A stretch of 58,481 nt of DNA. It comes from Chryseobacterium sp. BGARF1. Lineage in GTDB: Bacteria; Bacteroidota; Bacteroidia; Flavobacteriales; Weeksellaceae. The notes under the pieces were generated by a model that did no database searches, was not told where the DNA came from, and saw nothing but the letters and a program-made list of their open reading frames with translations. The translations under genes and the position numbers were made by a program. The stretch spans positions 1 to 58,481 of the forward strand of contig NZ_LELA01000056.1 of NCBI RefSeq assembly GCF_001677955.1. Direction: 5' to 3'. Shown piece by piece: positions 23,982 through 32,701 of the stretch (its first letter is position 1; each line of letters begins with the position of its first letter).

Positions 23982-25316
23982 TTATTTCTTCAATTCTTCT
24001 AAAAACTCGTCGTGAGAGATTTCAGTTTCCTTTTTAGTTGCTTTTTCTAAGATAACATCTTTCAACTTAGCCATTGCTACTTCAGAAGAGATTTGTCTTA
24101 CCTGCTCTTGGTCTTTCAACATTTCAGCAGCGTATTTTTGAATTTCTTCGTCACCTAAATGGTGAATTCCGTAGATTGCCAATTGATTTTTCACCAACTG
24201 CTCAGCCTGAGCCAAAACGTCAGCATATTCTAATTGGATATTGTTATCAGACATCAATTTACCTTCGATGATCTGGTATTTCAATTGAGTCTTTTCAGCT
24301 TCAAGGATAGATTGAGCTTGCTCTTCAGTCTGGATGTTCTGGTTAGAGAATACCAACCACTTCGTCAAGAAAGACTCAGGAAGTTTTACTTCTTCTTTTT
24401 CAGAAACCTGCTCCAACACTTTGTTTACGAAGTGTACATCTGCATTCTGCTGGAAATACTCATCCAACTCAGCTTTTACTTTATCTTTAAGCTCTTCTTC
24501 AGTTTTTATGTTTCCTTCACCGTATACTTTATCAAATAATTCTTGATTAAGTTCTGCCAAGTTTAAGCTATAGAAATCTTTTACTTTAACTTCTACTTCA
24601 GCATGGTGTAAATGCTCAACTTCTTCTGGAGCGAAACCTAATTCTTTAGCTAAATCTTCATCAGCAGCAAGAGTTTCTTTAGACACTTTTACAGACTCAT
24701 CCATCTTCAAACCTTTAAGCAATTTGAAAGCAGCTTTGTTTTCAGCAGTGATGGTAGCCATTTTTGGTGCGTGGTTGTGCTCTCCTTCTGCATCTTCTTC
24801 TACCACCTGAGTGATTTCGAAGTTGATGTAAGAATCTTTAGTGATCTTATCTTGAGGAACTTGCTCAGCAAAACGCTTCTGCATATTTTCTACGCTCTTG
24901 TTGATTTCTTTATCTGAAGCCGAAACTTTGTAGTGAGGCGCTTCATATTTAGCCAAATCTATAGTAAATTCTGGTTCGTAACCTACTTCAAAAGCAACTT
25001 CCAATTTCTCAGCATTGTGATTGAAATCATTCACTGGCTGTGGAACCGGCTGACCAACTAATCTTAGTTTGTTTTCGTTGATATAGTTATTTAAAGCATC
25101 AGAAACTTGTTTGTTGATTTCTTCGAATGCAATCCCTGCTTCATATTGCTTTCTAACCATACTCAAAGGCACTTTTCCTTTTCTGAAACCAGGAACCTGT
25201 GCGTTTTTAGCATAATTAATCAATTGCTTTTCTACTTTTTCTTTGTAGTCAGATTTCTCCAATGTTACTGTAAGCAATGCACTTACATCATCATGGTTTT
25301 TTGCGGTAACCTTCAT
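23982..25316 (-). CDS. tig: Trigger factor, ribosome-associated chaperone
   Basis: A 444-residue cytoplasmic chaperone that binds nascent chains at the ribosome exit. The ribosome-binding N-domain is present with the signature GFRKGKVPLSMVRKQYEAG (near residues 43-61, corresponding to the GFRxGKxP loop). The central region is FKBP-like but with divergent PPIase residues, as is usual in Bacteroidota. The C-terminal part is a long helical domain containing VNKVLEQVSEKEEVKLPESF. The length is typical. A -7 box lies 23 nt upstream of the ATG and a strong terminator follows the gene, so it is monocistronic. Confidence 0.93.
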   Translation of the reverse strand: MKVTAKNHDDVSALLTVTLEKSDYKEKVEKQLINYAKNAQVPGFRKGKVPLSMVRKQYEAGIAFEEINKQVSDALNNYINENKLRLVGQPVPQPVNDFNHNAEKLEVAFEVGYEPEFTIDLAKYEAPHYKVSASDKEINKSVENMQKRFAEQVPQDKITKDSYINFEITQVVEEDAEGEHNHAPKMATITAENKAAFKLLKGLKMDESVKVSKETLAADEDLAKELGFAPEEVEHLHHAEVEVKVKDFYSLNLAELNQELFDKVYGEGNIKTEEELKDKVKAELDEYFQQNADVHFVNKVLEQVSEKEEVKLPESFLTKWLVFSNQNIQTEEQAQSILEAEKTQLKYQIIEGKLMSDNNIQLEYADVLAQAEQLVKNQLAIYGIHHLGDEEIQKYAAEMLKDQEQVRQISSEVAMAKLKDVILEKATKKETEISHDEFLEELKK

Positions 25317-25338
25317 TATTGATTAAAATTTTAGGTTG

Positions 25339-25346
25339 CAAAAATA
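25339..25346 (-). promoter_or_regulatory. -7 box of tig
   Basis: Minus-strand TATTTTTG, 22 nt upstream of the trigger-factor ATG. Confidence 0.5.
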
Positions 25347-25394
25347 TGAATTTTTTATTAAAACAAGACATTCCTTTTGTTATAATACGTTAAA

Positions 25395-25423
25395 ATAAAA
25401 AGACATTACCGAAATAATGTCCT
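25395..25423 (-). terminator. Terminator of the TonB receptor-lipoprotein operon
   Basis: GACATTA and TAATGTC arms followed on the minus strand by a T-rich run (TTTTTATTTT). Confidence 0.7.
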
Positions 25424-25455
25424 TATAATATTAAAAAATTTGTCTGAACTAACTT

Positions 25456-26016
25456 TTAGTGTGCGTCTACAGTAATATCTACATCGCTTTCACCTCCCTG
25501 AGTTTGCCCCAATTGATTGGTTGCAGAAGGATAATTCTGATTAACAGAAGTAGGAGCATGAATTAATTTGATGTTCATCTTACCTGTCGGTTGTGTAGAG
25601 TTAATGGTCCATTCTGTTTTTAGCCCTATTTTGTTACCATCCGTTCTTACAATATCGTTAGCAGCTCTCAATACAACAATATCTGCATTTGCCGGTGCAA
25701 AAGTGATAAAATGATGATCTTTTTCTTCAACGATCTCATCTGAAGAATGGTAATGGTCGTCATGCTTGATCTGGAAATCAAGTACGGCAGTATAGGTATC
25801 TCCCTGATGTAAGTGAAGATGAGCATCTGCAACTCCACCGATCACATTTACGGTTTGTATATCTGTAGCATCAGCTTTATTGGTCAATGTTAAAACTACT
25901 TTTCCGATCTCGTCATGTTCGTGGATATCTTCCGGGATATCATCATCCCCGTTTCTACATGATAAGATAAAAACTGTTGCTAAAAGTAATAGTGTTATAT
26001 TGAATAATTTTTTCAT
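25456..26016 (-). CDS. His-rich surface or periplasmic lipoprotein, candidate metal-binding
   Basis: A 186-residue lipoprotein: signal peptide with lipobox FILSC (Cys20), then the acidic NGDDDIPEDIHEHDEIG. The following domain has two clusters of histidines, AHLHLHQGD (65-73) and KHDDHYHSSDEIVEEKDHHF (84-103), giving about ten His within 70 residues. No known fold is recognised, but a small beta-rich metal-binding domain is likely. It starts 27 bp after the TonB receptor stop codon and is therefore cotranscribed with it. The acidic run right after the lipid Cys resembles the flavobacterial lipoprotein surface-export signal. Zinc is the favoured metal because the receptor looks ZnuD-like; copper is possible. 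Confidence 0.8.
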   Translation of the reverse strand: MKKLFNITLLLLATVFILSCRNGDDDIPEDIHEHDEIGKVVLTLTNKADATDIQTVNVIGGVADAHLHLHQGDTYTAVLDFQIKHDDHYHSSDEIVEEKDHHFITFAPANADIVVLRAANDIVRTDGNKIGLKTEWTINSTQPTGKMNIKLIHAPTSVNQNYPSATNQLGQTQGGESDVDITVDAH

Positions 26017-26043
26017 TTTAAATTTAATTTTAAGTATTAATAA

Positions 26044-28428
26044 TTAGAAGTTGTATTTCAGAGTAACGATAAAGTTTCTTCCGGATTCCGGCATAAAATA
26101 TCTCAATCTGTTAAGATATTCTTTGTACTCTGTATTAAAAATATTGTTGATCCTGAAATTTACATTCAGATCTTTGAATACGTCTGCACCCACAGACGCA
26201 TTAAATAAAGTATATGCTGACGGAGGAGTACTTAAGTCAAGCTCTTCATTGTAAGTAGCACCATTTTCAATAAAATCTAGATCTTGATTTCTGATCGGGA
26301 AACGTTTTTGTCTAAAGACTCTTTCGTTTTCCACTCGCACATAGAAATTTTTGGGGGTGTTGAGTTTAAACTCAACCGCATTTCGAAGATTAGCAGGCAT
26401 CATTAGGATCAGAGGCTCATCATGAGTAAGGTCATCTCCTTTTAATGCACTGAAACTTGTATTCCATTTTAAATTATCAAGAATATTAAGCTCAGCATCT
26501 GCATCAATTCCGAAAATTCTTGCTTTGATCTGCTGATAGCTCCAAACCGGGAAAACGCCTCTATTTGAAGACTCTATTCCAGTCGGCACCTGATTAATAA
26601 AGCTATTTGAAATCATGTAATAAGGATTTACCTCAACATGTAATCCTTTCAAAACATCGAATTTTCCAATCAAGGAAAGATTAGCATTATAAACCGTTTC
26701 TTTCTGAATAGACAAATCTCCTTCTTCAATAATAGCAGCAGAATGATGAAGACCATCAGAAAAAAGCTCTGCCGGATTCGGAGTTCTATCTGCTCTTGCA
26801 AGGTTAAATTTAAATTCAAGAGTATTATTGGGTTTATAATTTAATCCTAAATTGGCAGAAAAATTATGATAATCTAAAATAGGACGTGTCAAAATTCTGC
26901 TGTCTGCATCTTTTACAAAAAACTGAGGATAAAGACTTGCAAATTTCTCGTTCCAGTCTTTTGCATCATAATATTTATAAGCATCATATCTGCTGAAATC
27001 ATATCTTGCCCCTGCTTCAGCATTTAGTGTTGAACTGAATTTATATTTAAATACAGAAAAAGCACCTGCGTCATATTTATAATAATCAGGAATCAAACGT
27101 CTTGCTTTCGTTGCCGGATTCGGATAATTATCCTGAAAACCTGCAGAAAGCCCGCTTTCTAAACTCCAGTTTCCTCTTTCTAAAAGATGAGTAAGATTAG
27201 CAGAATGCGTAATGAGCCTCAAATCCATTGAAGGAAGCTCATTCAGCTCTCCTCTTCTGATATCGAATTCTTTACGTTGATTCAGCTGAAAACTATATTG
27301 AAAGCTGATTTTTCCGAAATTATCAAAACGTTTATACGCAGACAGCTTTGCGATATGATGCTCAACTTCCTGTTTAGGATTGGTAATATCATAACTAAAA
27401 TTATCCAGGTAATAAGGCTGTCCATATTTAATGGCATTTCGAAAATCTAAATTATTTCCTAAATGTGCGCCCTTAAAAATTCCAAACTCCTGGTTGATTC
27501 CGCTATAAGAAACATCAAATCCCTGCATAAAGCCATGATTTCCAAAAGAGAAATTAAAAGAATTTACCTCTGCTCCGGTATTTTGAAGCGTGTGATGTGG
27601 AATATACAAATCTCCCAATTTCTTGTAACTTCCTCCTGTTTTTACAAACCATTGACTTTTCCATGTTTTAGCAACATTTGCAGCAATCTCACCGCCTCTA
27701 CCATTAGAGATACCAGAAAGTTTTATATTTCCCATGATGGTATCTTTTTTAGGCAAAACAGCAGGTTCTAAAACGACTGCTCCACCAACGGCATCACCTC
27801 CATACTTCAATGCAGATGCGCCTTTAATCACATCTACATGTTCAAAGTCATTAACATCAACATTTGGAGCATGCTCTACTCCCCATTCTTGCTCCGCCAT
27901 TTTCACCCCGTTATTCACAATTGCGATACGGCTTCCATACAGTCCATGAATCACAGGTTTTGAAATATTATTACCTGTTTTCAATGCGGTAACACCTGAA
28001 ATTTTAGATAATAAATTTCCAAGGTTTTCTGTAGAATTTCTATCAATTTCTGTTTTATCCAGCGTTCGCATAATCACAGAGCCTTTTGTTTTGTGGCTTC
28101 CATGAATGGTTACTGTTTCGATATCACCGGTATGATGCTCTAAAGTAATTGCTAAATGCAAATCTTTGTTGACTCCCACATTTTCAGTATAATCATCGCA
28201 CAAAGAATGTTTAGCAATGAGCTGATAATTTCCTGCAGGAATATTTTTAAATGAAAACTCACCTTTTTTATTGGTATTGGCCGTAAAATTTCCAATTTTC
28301 ACCACTGCATTTTCAAGCATTGTTTTATCGTGAAAATCCTGAACAGTTCCTTCTACCGTGTAAGTTTTCTGTGCGTTTGTTATTGCAAATCCGCAAAGGA
28401 TAAGCAGTACACTATATATCAATTTCAT
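26044..28428 (-). CDS. TonB-dependent receptor with CarboxypepD-reg domain, ZnuD-like
   Basis: A 794-residue outer-membrane receptor. Signal peptide 1-19 (ending TNA), then a CarboxypepD-reg-like domain (about 25-100, GTVQDFHDKTMLENAVVKIG...), a plug (about 105-215, with SKISGVTALKTG and VDVIKGASALKYGGDAVGG) and a 22-stranded barrel ending in aromatic Phe. Near the middle of the barrel ADRTPNPAELFSDGLHHSAA is a segment I associate with ZnuD-type zinc receptors and related xenosiderophore-independent metal importers. It transports its ligand into the periplasm using TonB. It is the first gene of a two-gene operon with the His-rich lipoprotein. Confidence 0.9.
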   Translation of the reverse strand: MKLIYSVLLILCGFAITNAQKTYTVEGTVQDFHDKTMLENAVVKIGNFTANTNKKGEFSFKNIPAGNYQLIAKHSLCDDYTENVGVNKDLHLAITLEHHTGDIETVTIHGSHKTKGSVIMRTLDKTEIDRNSTENLGNLLSKISGVTALKTGNNISKPVIHGLYGSRIAIVNNGVKMAEQEWGVEHAPNVDVNDFEHVDVIKGASALKYGGDAVGGAVVLEPAVLPKKDTIMGNIKLSGISNGRGGEIAANVAKTWKSQWFVKTGGSYKKLGDLYIPHHTLQNTGAEVNSFNFSFGNHGFMQGFDVSYSGINQEFGIFKGAHLGNNLDFRNAIKYGQPYYLDNFSYDITNPKQEVEHHIAKLSAYKRFDNFGKISFQYSFQLNQRKEFDIRRGELNELPSMDLRLITHSANLTHLLERGNWSLESGLSAGFQDNYPNPATKARRLIPDYYKYDAGAFSVFKYKFSSTLNAEAGARYDFSRYDAYKYYDAKDWNEKFASLYPQFFVKDADSRILTRPILDYHNFSANLGLNYKPNNTLEFKFNLARADRTPNPAELFSDGLHHSAAIIEEGDLSIQKETVYNANLSLIGKFDVLKGLHVEVNPYYMISNSFINQVPTGIESSNRGVFPVWSYQQIKARIFGIDADAELNILDNLKWNTSFSALKGDDLTHDEPLILMMPANLRNAVEFKLNTPKNFYVRVENERVFRQKRFPIRNQDLDFIENGATYNEELDLSTPPSAYTLFNASVGADVFKDLNVNFRINNIFNTEYKEYLNRLRYFMPESGRNFIVTLKYNF

Positions 28429-28520
28429 TGTAAATAGATTGATTGCGTACGCTTTAAGTTGTTTTCCTCTTTGAAGATTTAACTTAAAACATACTTTCGT
28501 TAAAATTTAAATTGGATTTT

Positions 28521-28532
28521 TTTTGTACAAAA
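28521..28532. promoter_or_regulatory. Candidate operator palindrome upstream of the TonB receptor
   Basis: TTTTGTACAAAA is a perfect 12-bp palindrome about 93 bp upstream of the receptor ATG, followed 6 bp on by another GTACAAA half-site. Zur, Fur or a similar regulator is possible; this is inference. Confidence 0.35.
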
Positions 28533-28690
28533 CAAATCGTACAAAGCATTCATGTTTTGAATACTTTTTTGCTATCTATTTTTTGAAAAGCTGATGTTTT
28601 CCAATGAATAAAATTTATTTAGAAAAACATTTTTAAACCATTAAGGCAATTAAATTTGTTATACTACTTTATTTAAAACAGAGAATTTTA

Positions 28691-28749
28691 AATCTGACTG
28701 TTTTTATTAAGTTAGATAAAGACGTAAACTTAAAAAAAGAAATACAAAG
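28691..28749. repeat. Roughly 58-bp repeat, copy A
   Basis: Shares AATCTGACTGTTTT... and AAAGACGTAAACTTAAAAAA with copy B at 29451-29507 (AATTTGACCGTTTT... and AAAGGCGTAAACTTAAGAAA). The two flank the small Cys/His gene. Confidence 0.65.
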
Positions 28750-28978
28750 TATTTTCAATTTTGACAAATTGACGACAGTTCTATAAAATTCTTAAAAAAG
28801 TTGAAGATTCAAATAAATTTGAAAGAAGCAAAATGCTCAATCTCTTTTTTAACAATTACTTAAAAACGTTACAACATTTTAATTGTTTTTTAGTTTAAAT
28901 TTTGTGATTTAAAATCAACCTTATATTTAAACTTTTAAAAAATTTAAAGCAAAAAAAATCCGAAAAAGAATCTATTGA

Positions 28979-29332
28979 TTATGAAATTGCGGGCGGACCG
29001 CGAAGTTGAAAAGAAAATTTAGTTTGTGACCAGATTTTTTCCTGTACAGCAAAAATCTGCTCTACCTCATGGGTATGTTTGATCAAAGTAAAACTAAATT
29101 CTTCTGGAACGAGTGTGTTTGCTGTTGCTAAAAAGTGACAAGCCAAACAGTCGCCTGCTTTTTCTTTCGCATCAGTTTTTGAAATAGAGTTCTCTGTTTT
29201 TTTAAGGTTAAAATGCTTAAAATCACTAGACTCATGACTATGGAAGCTTGAAGAAAAGAGCGCAAAGAAGTAAATCCCAAGCATCAGCTTTGAGATAAAA
29301 CTCTTTAATGGTCTACTTTCCTTAAAAATCAT
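28979..29332 (-). CDS. Small exported Cys/His protein, DUF2946-like
   Basis: A 117-residue protein beginning with a hydrophobic export segment (about 11-28, FISKLMLGIYFFALFSSS) followed by FHSHESSDFKHF. The middle has GDCLACHFLATANTL (60-74): a CxxCH that could bind a metal or covalently bind haem c. The C-terminus RGPPAIS is typical of small proteins related to DUF2946, which often lie near copper or other metal-transport genes. It is transcribed in the same direction as the TonB receptor 550 bp downstream but is probably a separate transcript with its own -7 box. The function is not known. Confidence 0.65.
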   Translation of the reverse strand: MIFKESRPLKSFISKLMLGIYFFALFSSSFHSHESSDFKHFNLKKTENSISKTDAKEKAGDCLACHFLATANTLVPEEFSFTLIKHTHEVEQIFAVQEKIWSQTKFSFQLRGPPAIS

Positions 29333-29336
29333 TGGG

Positions 29337-29344
29337 CAAAATTA
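29337..29344 (-). promoter_or_regulatory. -7 box of the DUF2946-like gene next to its start codon
   Basis: Minus-strand TAATTTTG ends 4 nt before the ATG at 29332, another predicted leaderless transcript. Confidence 0.5.
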
Positions 29345-29450
29345 TAAAAAATAAATGAAATCGTTTTGTTTAAATATTAATTTTTGGTTTAGAATAGAGA
29401 TTTTTATTAATAATCCATAATTTAACGCAAAGGCAAACAAAGAATATTAA

Positions 29451-29507
29451 AATTTGACCGTTTTAAATTTATACAAAGGCGTAAACTTAAGAAAGAAATA
29501 CAAAAAA
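29451..29507. repeat. Roughly 58-bp repeat, copy B
   Basis: Direct repeat of 28691-28749 with several substitutions and a short gap; lies about 760 bp from copy A. Confidence 0.65.
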
Positions 29508-29558
29508 TTATAAAATATGAGAAATTGCCTACAAACATTAAGATTTTTAAAAGATAGC

Positions 29559-29738
29559 ATTCCTACGGAATACAATTCTAGACGACAATTTTATTTTCTA
29601 CACAGATATTGCTCCGATGGAGCAGGTTTTTACCAAATGTTGCTAATATTATTATTCTACAGAGGTATCGCTCCTCTGGAGCTTATCGTCTTTTTGTCAA
29701 CTTCCTCTTTCTACAAAGGTTTTGCTCAACCTGAGCAA
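29559..29738. repeat. Array of four hairpins with different but self-complementary stems
   Basis: Palindromic cores ATTCCtacGGAAT (29559), GCTCCgatGGAGC (29611), GCTCCtctGGAGC (29670) and GCTCaacctGAGC (29724) lie 52-59 bp apart. The last three are preceded by a shared TTCTACAnAGRT motif. The stems vary by compensating changes. Confidence 0.8.
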
Positions 29739-29750
29739 AATATACCTCAC

Positions 29751-29780
29751 AAAAAAAGATGAACTAAAGTCCATCTTTTC
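29751..29780 (-). terminator. Terminator of the ABC-F gene
   Basis: AAAAGATG and CATCTTTT arms with a 10-nt loop, just after the stop codon of the ABC-F gene. Confidence 0.65.
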
Positions 29781-29799
29781 AATATTTTAAATTTAGAAA

Positions 29800-31731
29800 T
29801 TAATCTAACTGCGTTCCCAAATGTTCCCATTCTTGTAATGCAAGGTCGAGCTCTTCTTTGGTCTTATTGTATTTTTCTAAAGTTTCTTCAGAAGGATTTT
29901 CTTTGGTAAACGTAGCTTCAAAAGTTTCAATCGCTGTTTCCAGTTCAGAGATCTTTTCTTCTACTTTCTTTAATTTATTCTGAATACTTTTTTGTTCTTT
30001 GCTGATAATGGTTGATTGTTGTTGGTTATTAGTTGCTGGTTTTTCTTCAACTTTTTTAACTTCAACTTTAGGCTCATCACTGTGAAGTTTTGCTTTTTCA
30101 GCAGAAATCTCTCTAATTGATTCTTTCTGTCTGAATACCAAATATTCGTTAATATCACCTAAGAATTCTTTCATTTTTCCATCACGGAATTCATAGATCT
30201 TATCACAAAGACCTTGCAAAAATTCTCTATCGTGAGAAATTACAATTAAAGTTCCTTCAAATCTCTGTAAAGCCAACTTGATAATCTCTTTAGATTGGAT
30301 ATCTAAGTGATTGGTAGGCTCATCCATGATTAACGTGTTGAACGGACGTAACAACAATTTACAAAGCGCCAAACGGTTTCTTTCTCCTCCCGAAAGTACT
30401 TTTGTTTTTTTATTTACCGCCTCACCCTGGAAAAGGAAAGATCCTAATAGATCTCTTACTCTCGGTCTTGTTTCTTCAGTTGCAGCATCTTCGGCTTCTT
30501 CCTGAACGGTTTTATTTGGCGTAAGAACTTCTTCTTGATTTTGTGCGAAATAACCAATGTTTACATTATGACCTAAATTCCAGTTTCCACCGTAATCTTT
30601 GATGTCTCCTGCAAGAATTTTCGCTAAAGTGGTTTTTCCTTGTCCGTTTTGCCCTAGAAGAGCAATTCTATCTCCTCTTTGAACGATAAAATCTACATCA
30701 TCAAAAATCTGCTTTTCACCATAAGCCTTTCCAAGTTTTTCAGCTTCGAAAATAACTTTTCCGGGAACCTGTGACTGTACGAAACGGATATTGAATTTAG
30801 AAACGTCTTCGTTATCAACCTCGATACGTTCTATTTTATCTAATTTTTTGATCAAAGACTGCGCAAAAGAAGCTTTTGTAGCACTCGCACGGAATTTGTT
30901 GATGTTATCTTCCATCTGCTTGATCTCCGCATCCTGATTCTTTTTAGCCTGAATAAGTTTTTCACGGCGGTCTTCACGCATTACCAAATATTTAGAATAA
31001 TTGGCTTTATAATCATCTACTTTTCTGTTGTTTACATCAAAAGTACGGTTACAAACGGCAGTCATAAACTGTTTATCGTGACTTACGAGCAGAATTCCTC
31101 CCGGATAATCTTTCAAAAAGTTTTCAAGCCAGATAATCGATTCCATATCCAAGTGATTGGTAGGCTCATCGAGAAGCATTAGATCATTTTTCTGAAGCAG
31201 CAATTTTGCTAATTCAATTCTCATTCTCCAACCTCCTGAGAATTCGTCGGTAATTTTTTGGAAATCATCTGCTTTAAAACCTAAACCAAACAAAACCTTT
31301 TCAATATCACCTTCCAAATTATAGGCGTCGTGATGCATCAAAAGATCATTCAGATCGGTCATTCTGTTGATCAAATCTGTGTAAGAATCACTTTCATAAT
31401 CTGTTCTTACCGTCAATTGATGGTTGATTTCCTCCAATTCATCTTTCCAAGCATTAATCTGCTCAAAAGCCTGCATTGTTTCGTTCCAAACGGTTCTACC
31501 TTTCACAAAATCAAGATCTTGCTTTAAGAATCCGATGGTAATATTTCCTTCAGGAACTACGTTCCCTTCGTAGAAAGTGATTTCGCCAGATAGCATTTTC
31601 AGAAGCGTAGATTTCCCCGCTCCGTTTTTACCAACCAACCCAATTTTATCATCCTTTTTAATGGTGAAATTTACGTTTTGAAATAAATAATTACCTGAAT
31701 GATGTAATCCTAAACCTTGAACAGAAAGCAT
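29800..31731 (-). CDS. ABC-F family ATPase (Uup/EttA-type translation factor)
   Basis: A 643-residue soluble protein with two ABC domains and no membrane segments, which places it in the ABC-F class of ribosome-acting ATPases. Domain 1 has Walker A GKNGAGKST (34-42) and signature SGGWRMR; domain 2 has GQNGQGKTT and SGGERNRLALCKLLL; both have DEPTNHLD. The C-terminus (about residues 540-643) is a charged coiled coil, as in Uup-like proteins. It probably resolves stalled ribosomes or helps ribosome assembly; antibiotic protection cannot be excluded but is not indicated. A -7 box lies 50 nt upstream. Confidence 0.92.
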   Translation of the reverse strand: MLSVQGLGLHHSGNYLFQNVNFTIKKDDKIGLVGKNGAGKSTLLKMLSGEITFYEGNVVPEGNITIGFLKQDLDFVKGRTVWNETMQAFEQINAWKDELEEINHQLTVRTDYESDSYTDLINRMTDLNDLLMHHDAYNLEGDIEKVLFGLGFKADDFQKITDEFSGGWRMRIELAKLLLQKNDLMLLDEPTNHLDMESIIWLENFLKDYPGGILLVSHDKQFMTAVCNRTFDVNNRKVDDYKANYSKYLVMREDRREKLIQAKKNQDAEIKQMEDNINKFRASATKASFAQSLIKKLDKIERIEVDNEDVSKFNIRFVQSQVPGKVIFEAEKLGKAYGEKQIFDDVDFIVQRGDRIALLGQNGQGKTTLAKILAGDIKDYGGNWNLGHNVNIGYFAQNQEEVLTPNKTVQEEAEDAATEETRPRVRDLLGSFLFQGEAVNKKTKVLSGGERNRLALCKLLLRPFNTLIMDEPTNHLDIQSKEIIKLALQRFEGTLIVISHDREFLQGLCDKIYEFRDGKMKEFLGDINEYLVFRQKESIREISAEKAKLHSDEPKVEVKKVEEKPATNNQQQSTIISKEQKSIQNKLKKVEEKISELETAIETFEATFTKENPSEETLEKYNKTKEELDLALQEWEHLGTQLD

Positions 31732-31780
31732 TTGAAATGAATATTAAAAGTGAATAATGAATATGAATCTTTTTCGGGTG

Positions 31781-31788
31781 CAAAAATA
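31781..31788 (-). promoter_or_regulatory. -7 box of the ABC-F gene
   Basis: Minus-strand TATTTTTG; a TTG at 31807-31809 18 bp further upstream is a plausible -33 element. Confidence 0.5.
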
Positions 31789-31999
31789 CGGAAAAGAAAT
31801 GAATGACAAGTAAATAAAAAAAGAGCGGTCTCAAACGACAGCTCCCTGCTAAATTTTTAAAAACATTTGCCTAGAATTTATTTAAGAAATTCAGCTGGTT
31901 TTATTATTCATTAGCAAGGCTTAAAAAGCGTCCCTTAATGAACATAACAAAATAACGTCACAAAAAAAGAAGATTAATCCGTAAAAATAACCAAATAAA

Positions 32000-32023
32000 A
32001 AAATCCGTATTTATACGGAATTT
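32000..32023 (-). terminator. Terminator of the response-regulator operon
   Basis: AAATCCGTA and TACGGAATTT arms with a short loop just after the response-regulator stop codon. The rest of the 31732-32029 gap shows nothing else. Confidence 0.7.
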
Positions 32024-32029
32024 ACGCTC

Positions 32030-32701
32030 TTAAGCTGGAGAATAAATATTGTTAACAATGGCATAAATGACAATTCCTACTGTATTTTTAGCTCCTATTT
32101 TTTCGATAGCTCTTTGTCGGTGGCTCTCTACTGTACGTGGGCTGATAAAAAGTTTTTCAGCAATCTCGTTATTGGTGCATTCCTGGCAGATCAGCTTTAC
32201 AACATCTTTTTCTCTCTCAGACAGATCATCATCCATACTAAAGAGTGATTTCTTTTTTGAACTACTGTTCATATAAGAAAGAAGCATCTCATGATCTTCA
32301 TTGGTAAAGAAAATACCATTTTCGGACACTTTAAATATGGCTTCTATAAATAGTTTTTTATCGGAATTTTTTGGAAGGAATGCAGCGACCCCCAGCTTGA
32401 CCATATACCCCAAGACCGATGTTTTGTAATGGGATGAAAGAATTATAATTTTTAGATCTGGATATTTATCTTTCAGTATCTCTACCAATTCGAAACCGTT
32501 CATAGGTTGCATTTGAACATCTACTAAAGCAATGTCTGGAAAATCTTCTTCAGTACATTTCTCAAGATTTTCAAGAAAAACGTTTCCTGCATTAGCCATC
32601 ATTGTTACCGAAAAGTTCTTTTCTTTTGACAGCAGCATTTTTACTCCTTCAAGAATTAACTGTTCGTCATCAACCAAGGCAATTTTTATTTGGTCACTCA
32701 T
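32030..32701 (-). CDS. Response regulator, NarL/FixJ (LuxR-type HTH)
   Basis: A 223-residue receiver-plus-HTH protein. The receiver domain has the acidic pair Asp11-Asp12, phosphoacceptor Asp61 (LVDVQM), Ser89-Ser90 and Lys111. The C-terminal LuxR/GerE HTH occupies about 158-215 (LSEREKDVVKLICQECTNNE and ISPRTVESHRQRAIEKIGA). Its stop codon is followed by a terminator, and its start overlaps the kinase stop codon by one base, so it is cotranscribed with the kinase. Targets are unknown; autoregulation is likely. Confidence 0.94.
   Translation of the reverse strand: MSDQIKIALVDDEQLILEGVKMLLSKEKNFSVTMMANAGNVFLENLEKCTEEDFPDIALVDVQMQPMNGFELVEILKDKYPDLKIIILSSHYKTSVLGYMVKLGVAAFLPKNSDKKLFIEAIFKVSENGIFFTNEDHEMLLSYMNSSSKKKSLFSMDDDLSEREKDVVKLICQECTNNEIAEKLFISPRTVESHRQRAIEKIGAKNTVGIVIYAIVNNIYSPA

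Larger units (their letters stand above)
28429..28978. other. Long AT-rich gap upstream of the TonB receptor gene
   Basis: No ORF is supported. It holds a 12-bp palindrome TTTTGTACAAAA (28521-28532) with a second GTACAAA at 28539-28545, and one copy of a roughly 58-bp repeat at 28691-28749. The stretch from 28750 to 28978 is low-complexity AT-rich DNA. Confidence 0.7.
29333..29799. other. Repeat-filled gap between the DUF2946-like and ABC-F genes
   Basis: Contains a short AACGCAAAGGC element (29420-29445), the second copy of the 58-bp repeat (29451-29507), a four-hairpin array (29559-29738) and the ABC-F terminator. An open frame across 29517-29762 is explained by the hairpin repeats and is not annotated. 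Confidence 0.7.

Noticed and set aside
29517..29762. An 81-codon open frame on the plus strand.
   Set aside because: It runs through a four-hairpin repeat array and has no family resemblance or promoter; coincidental.
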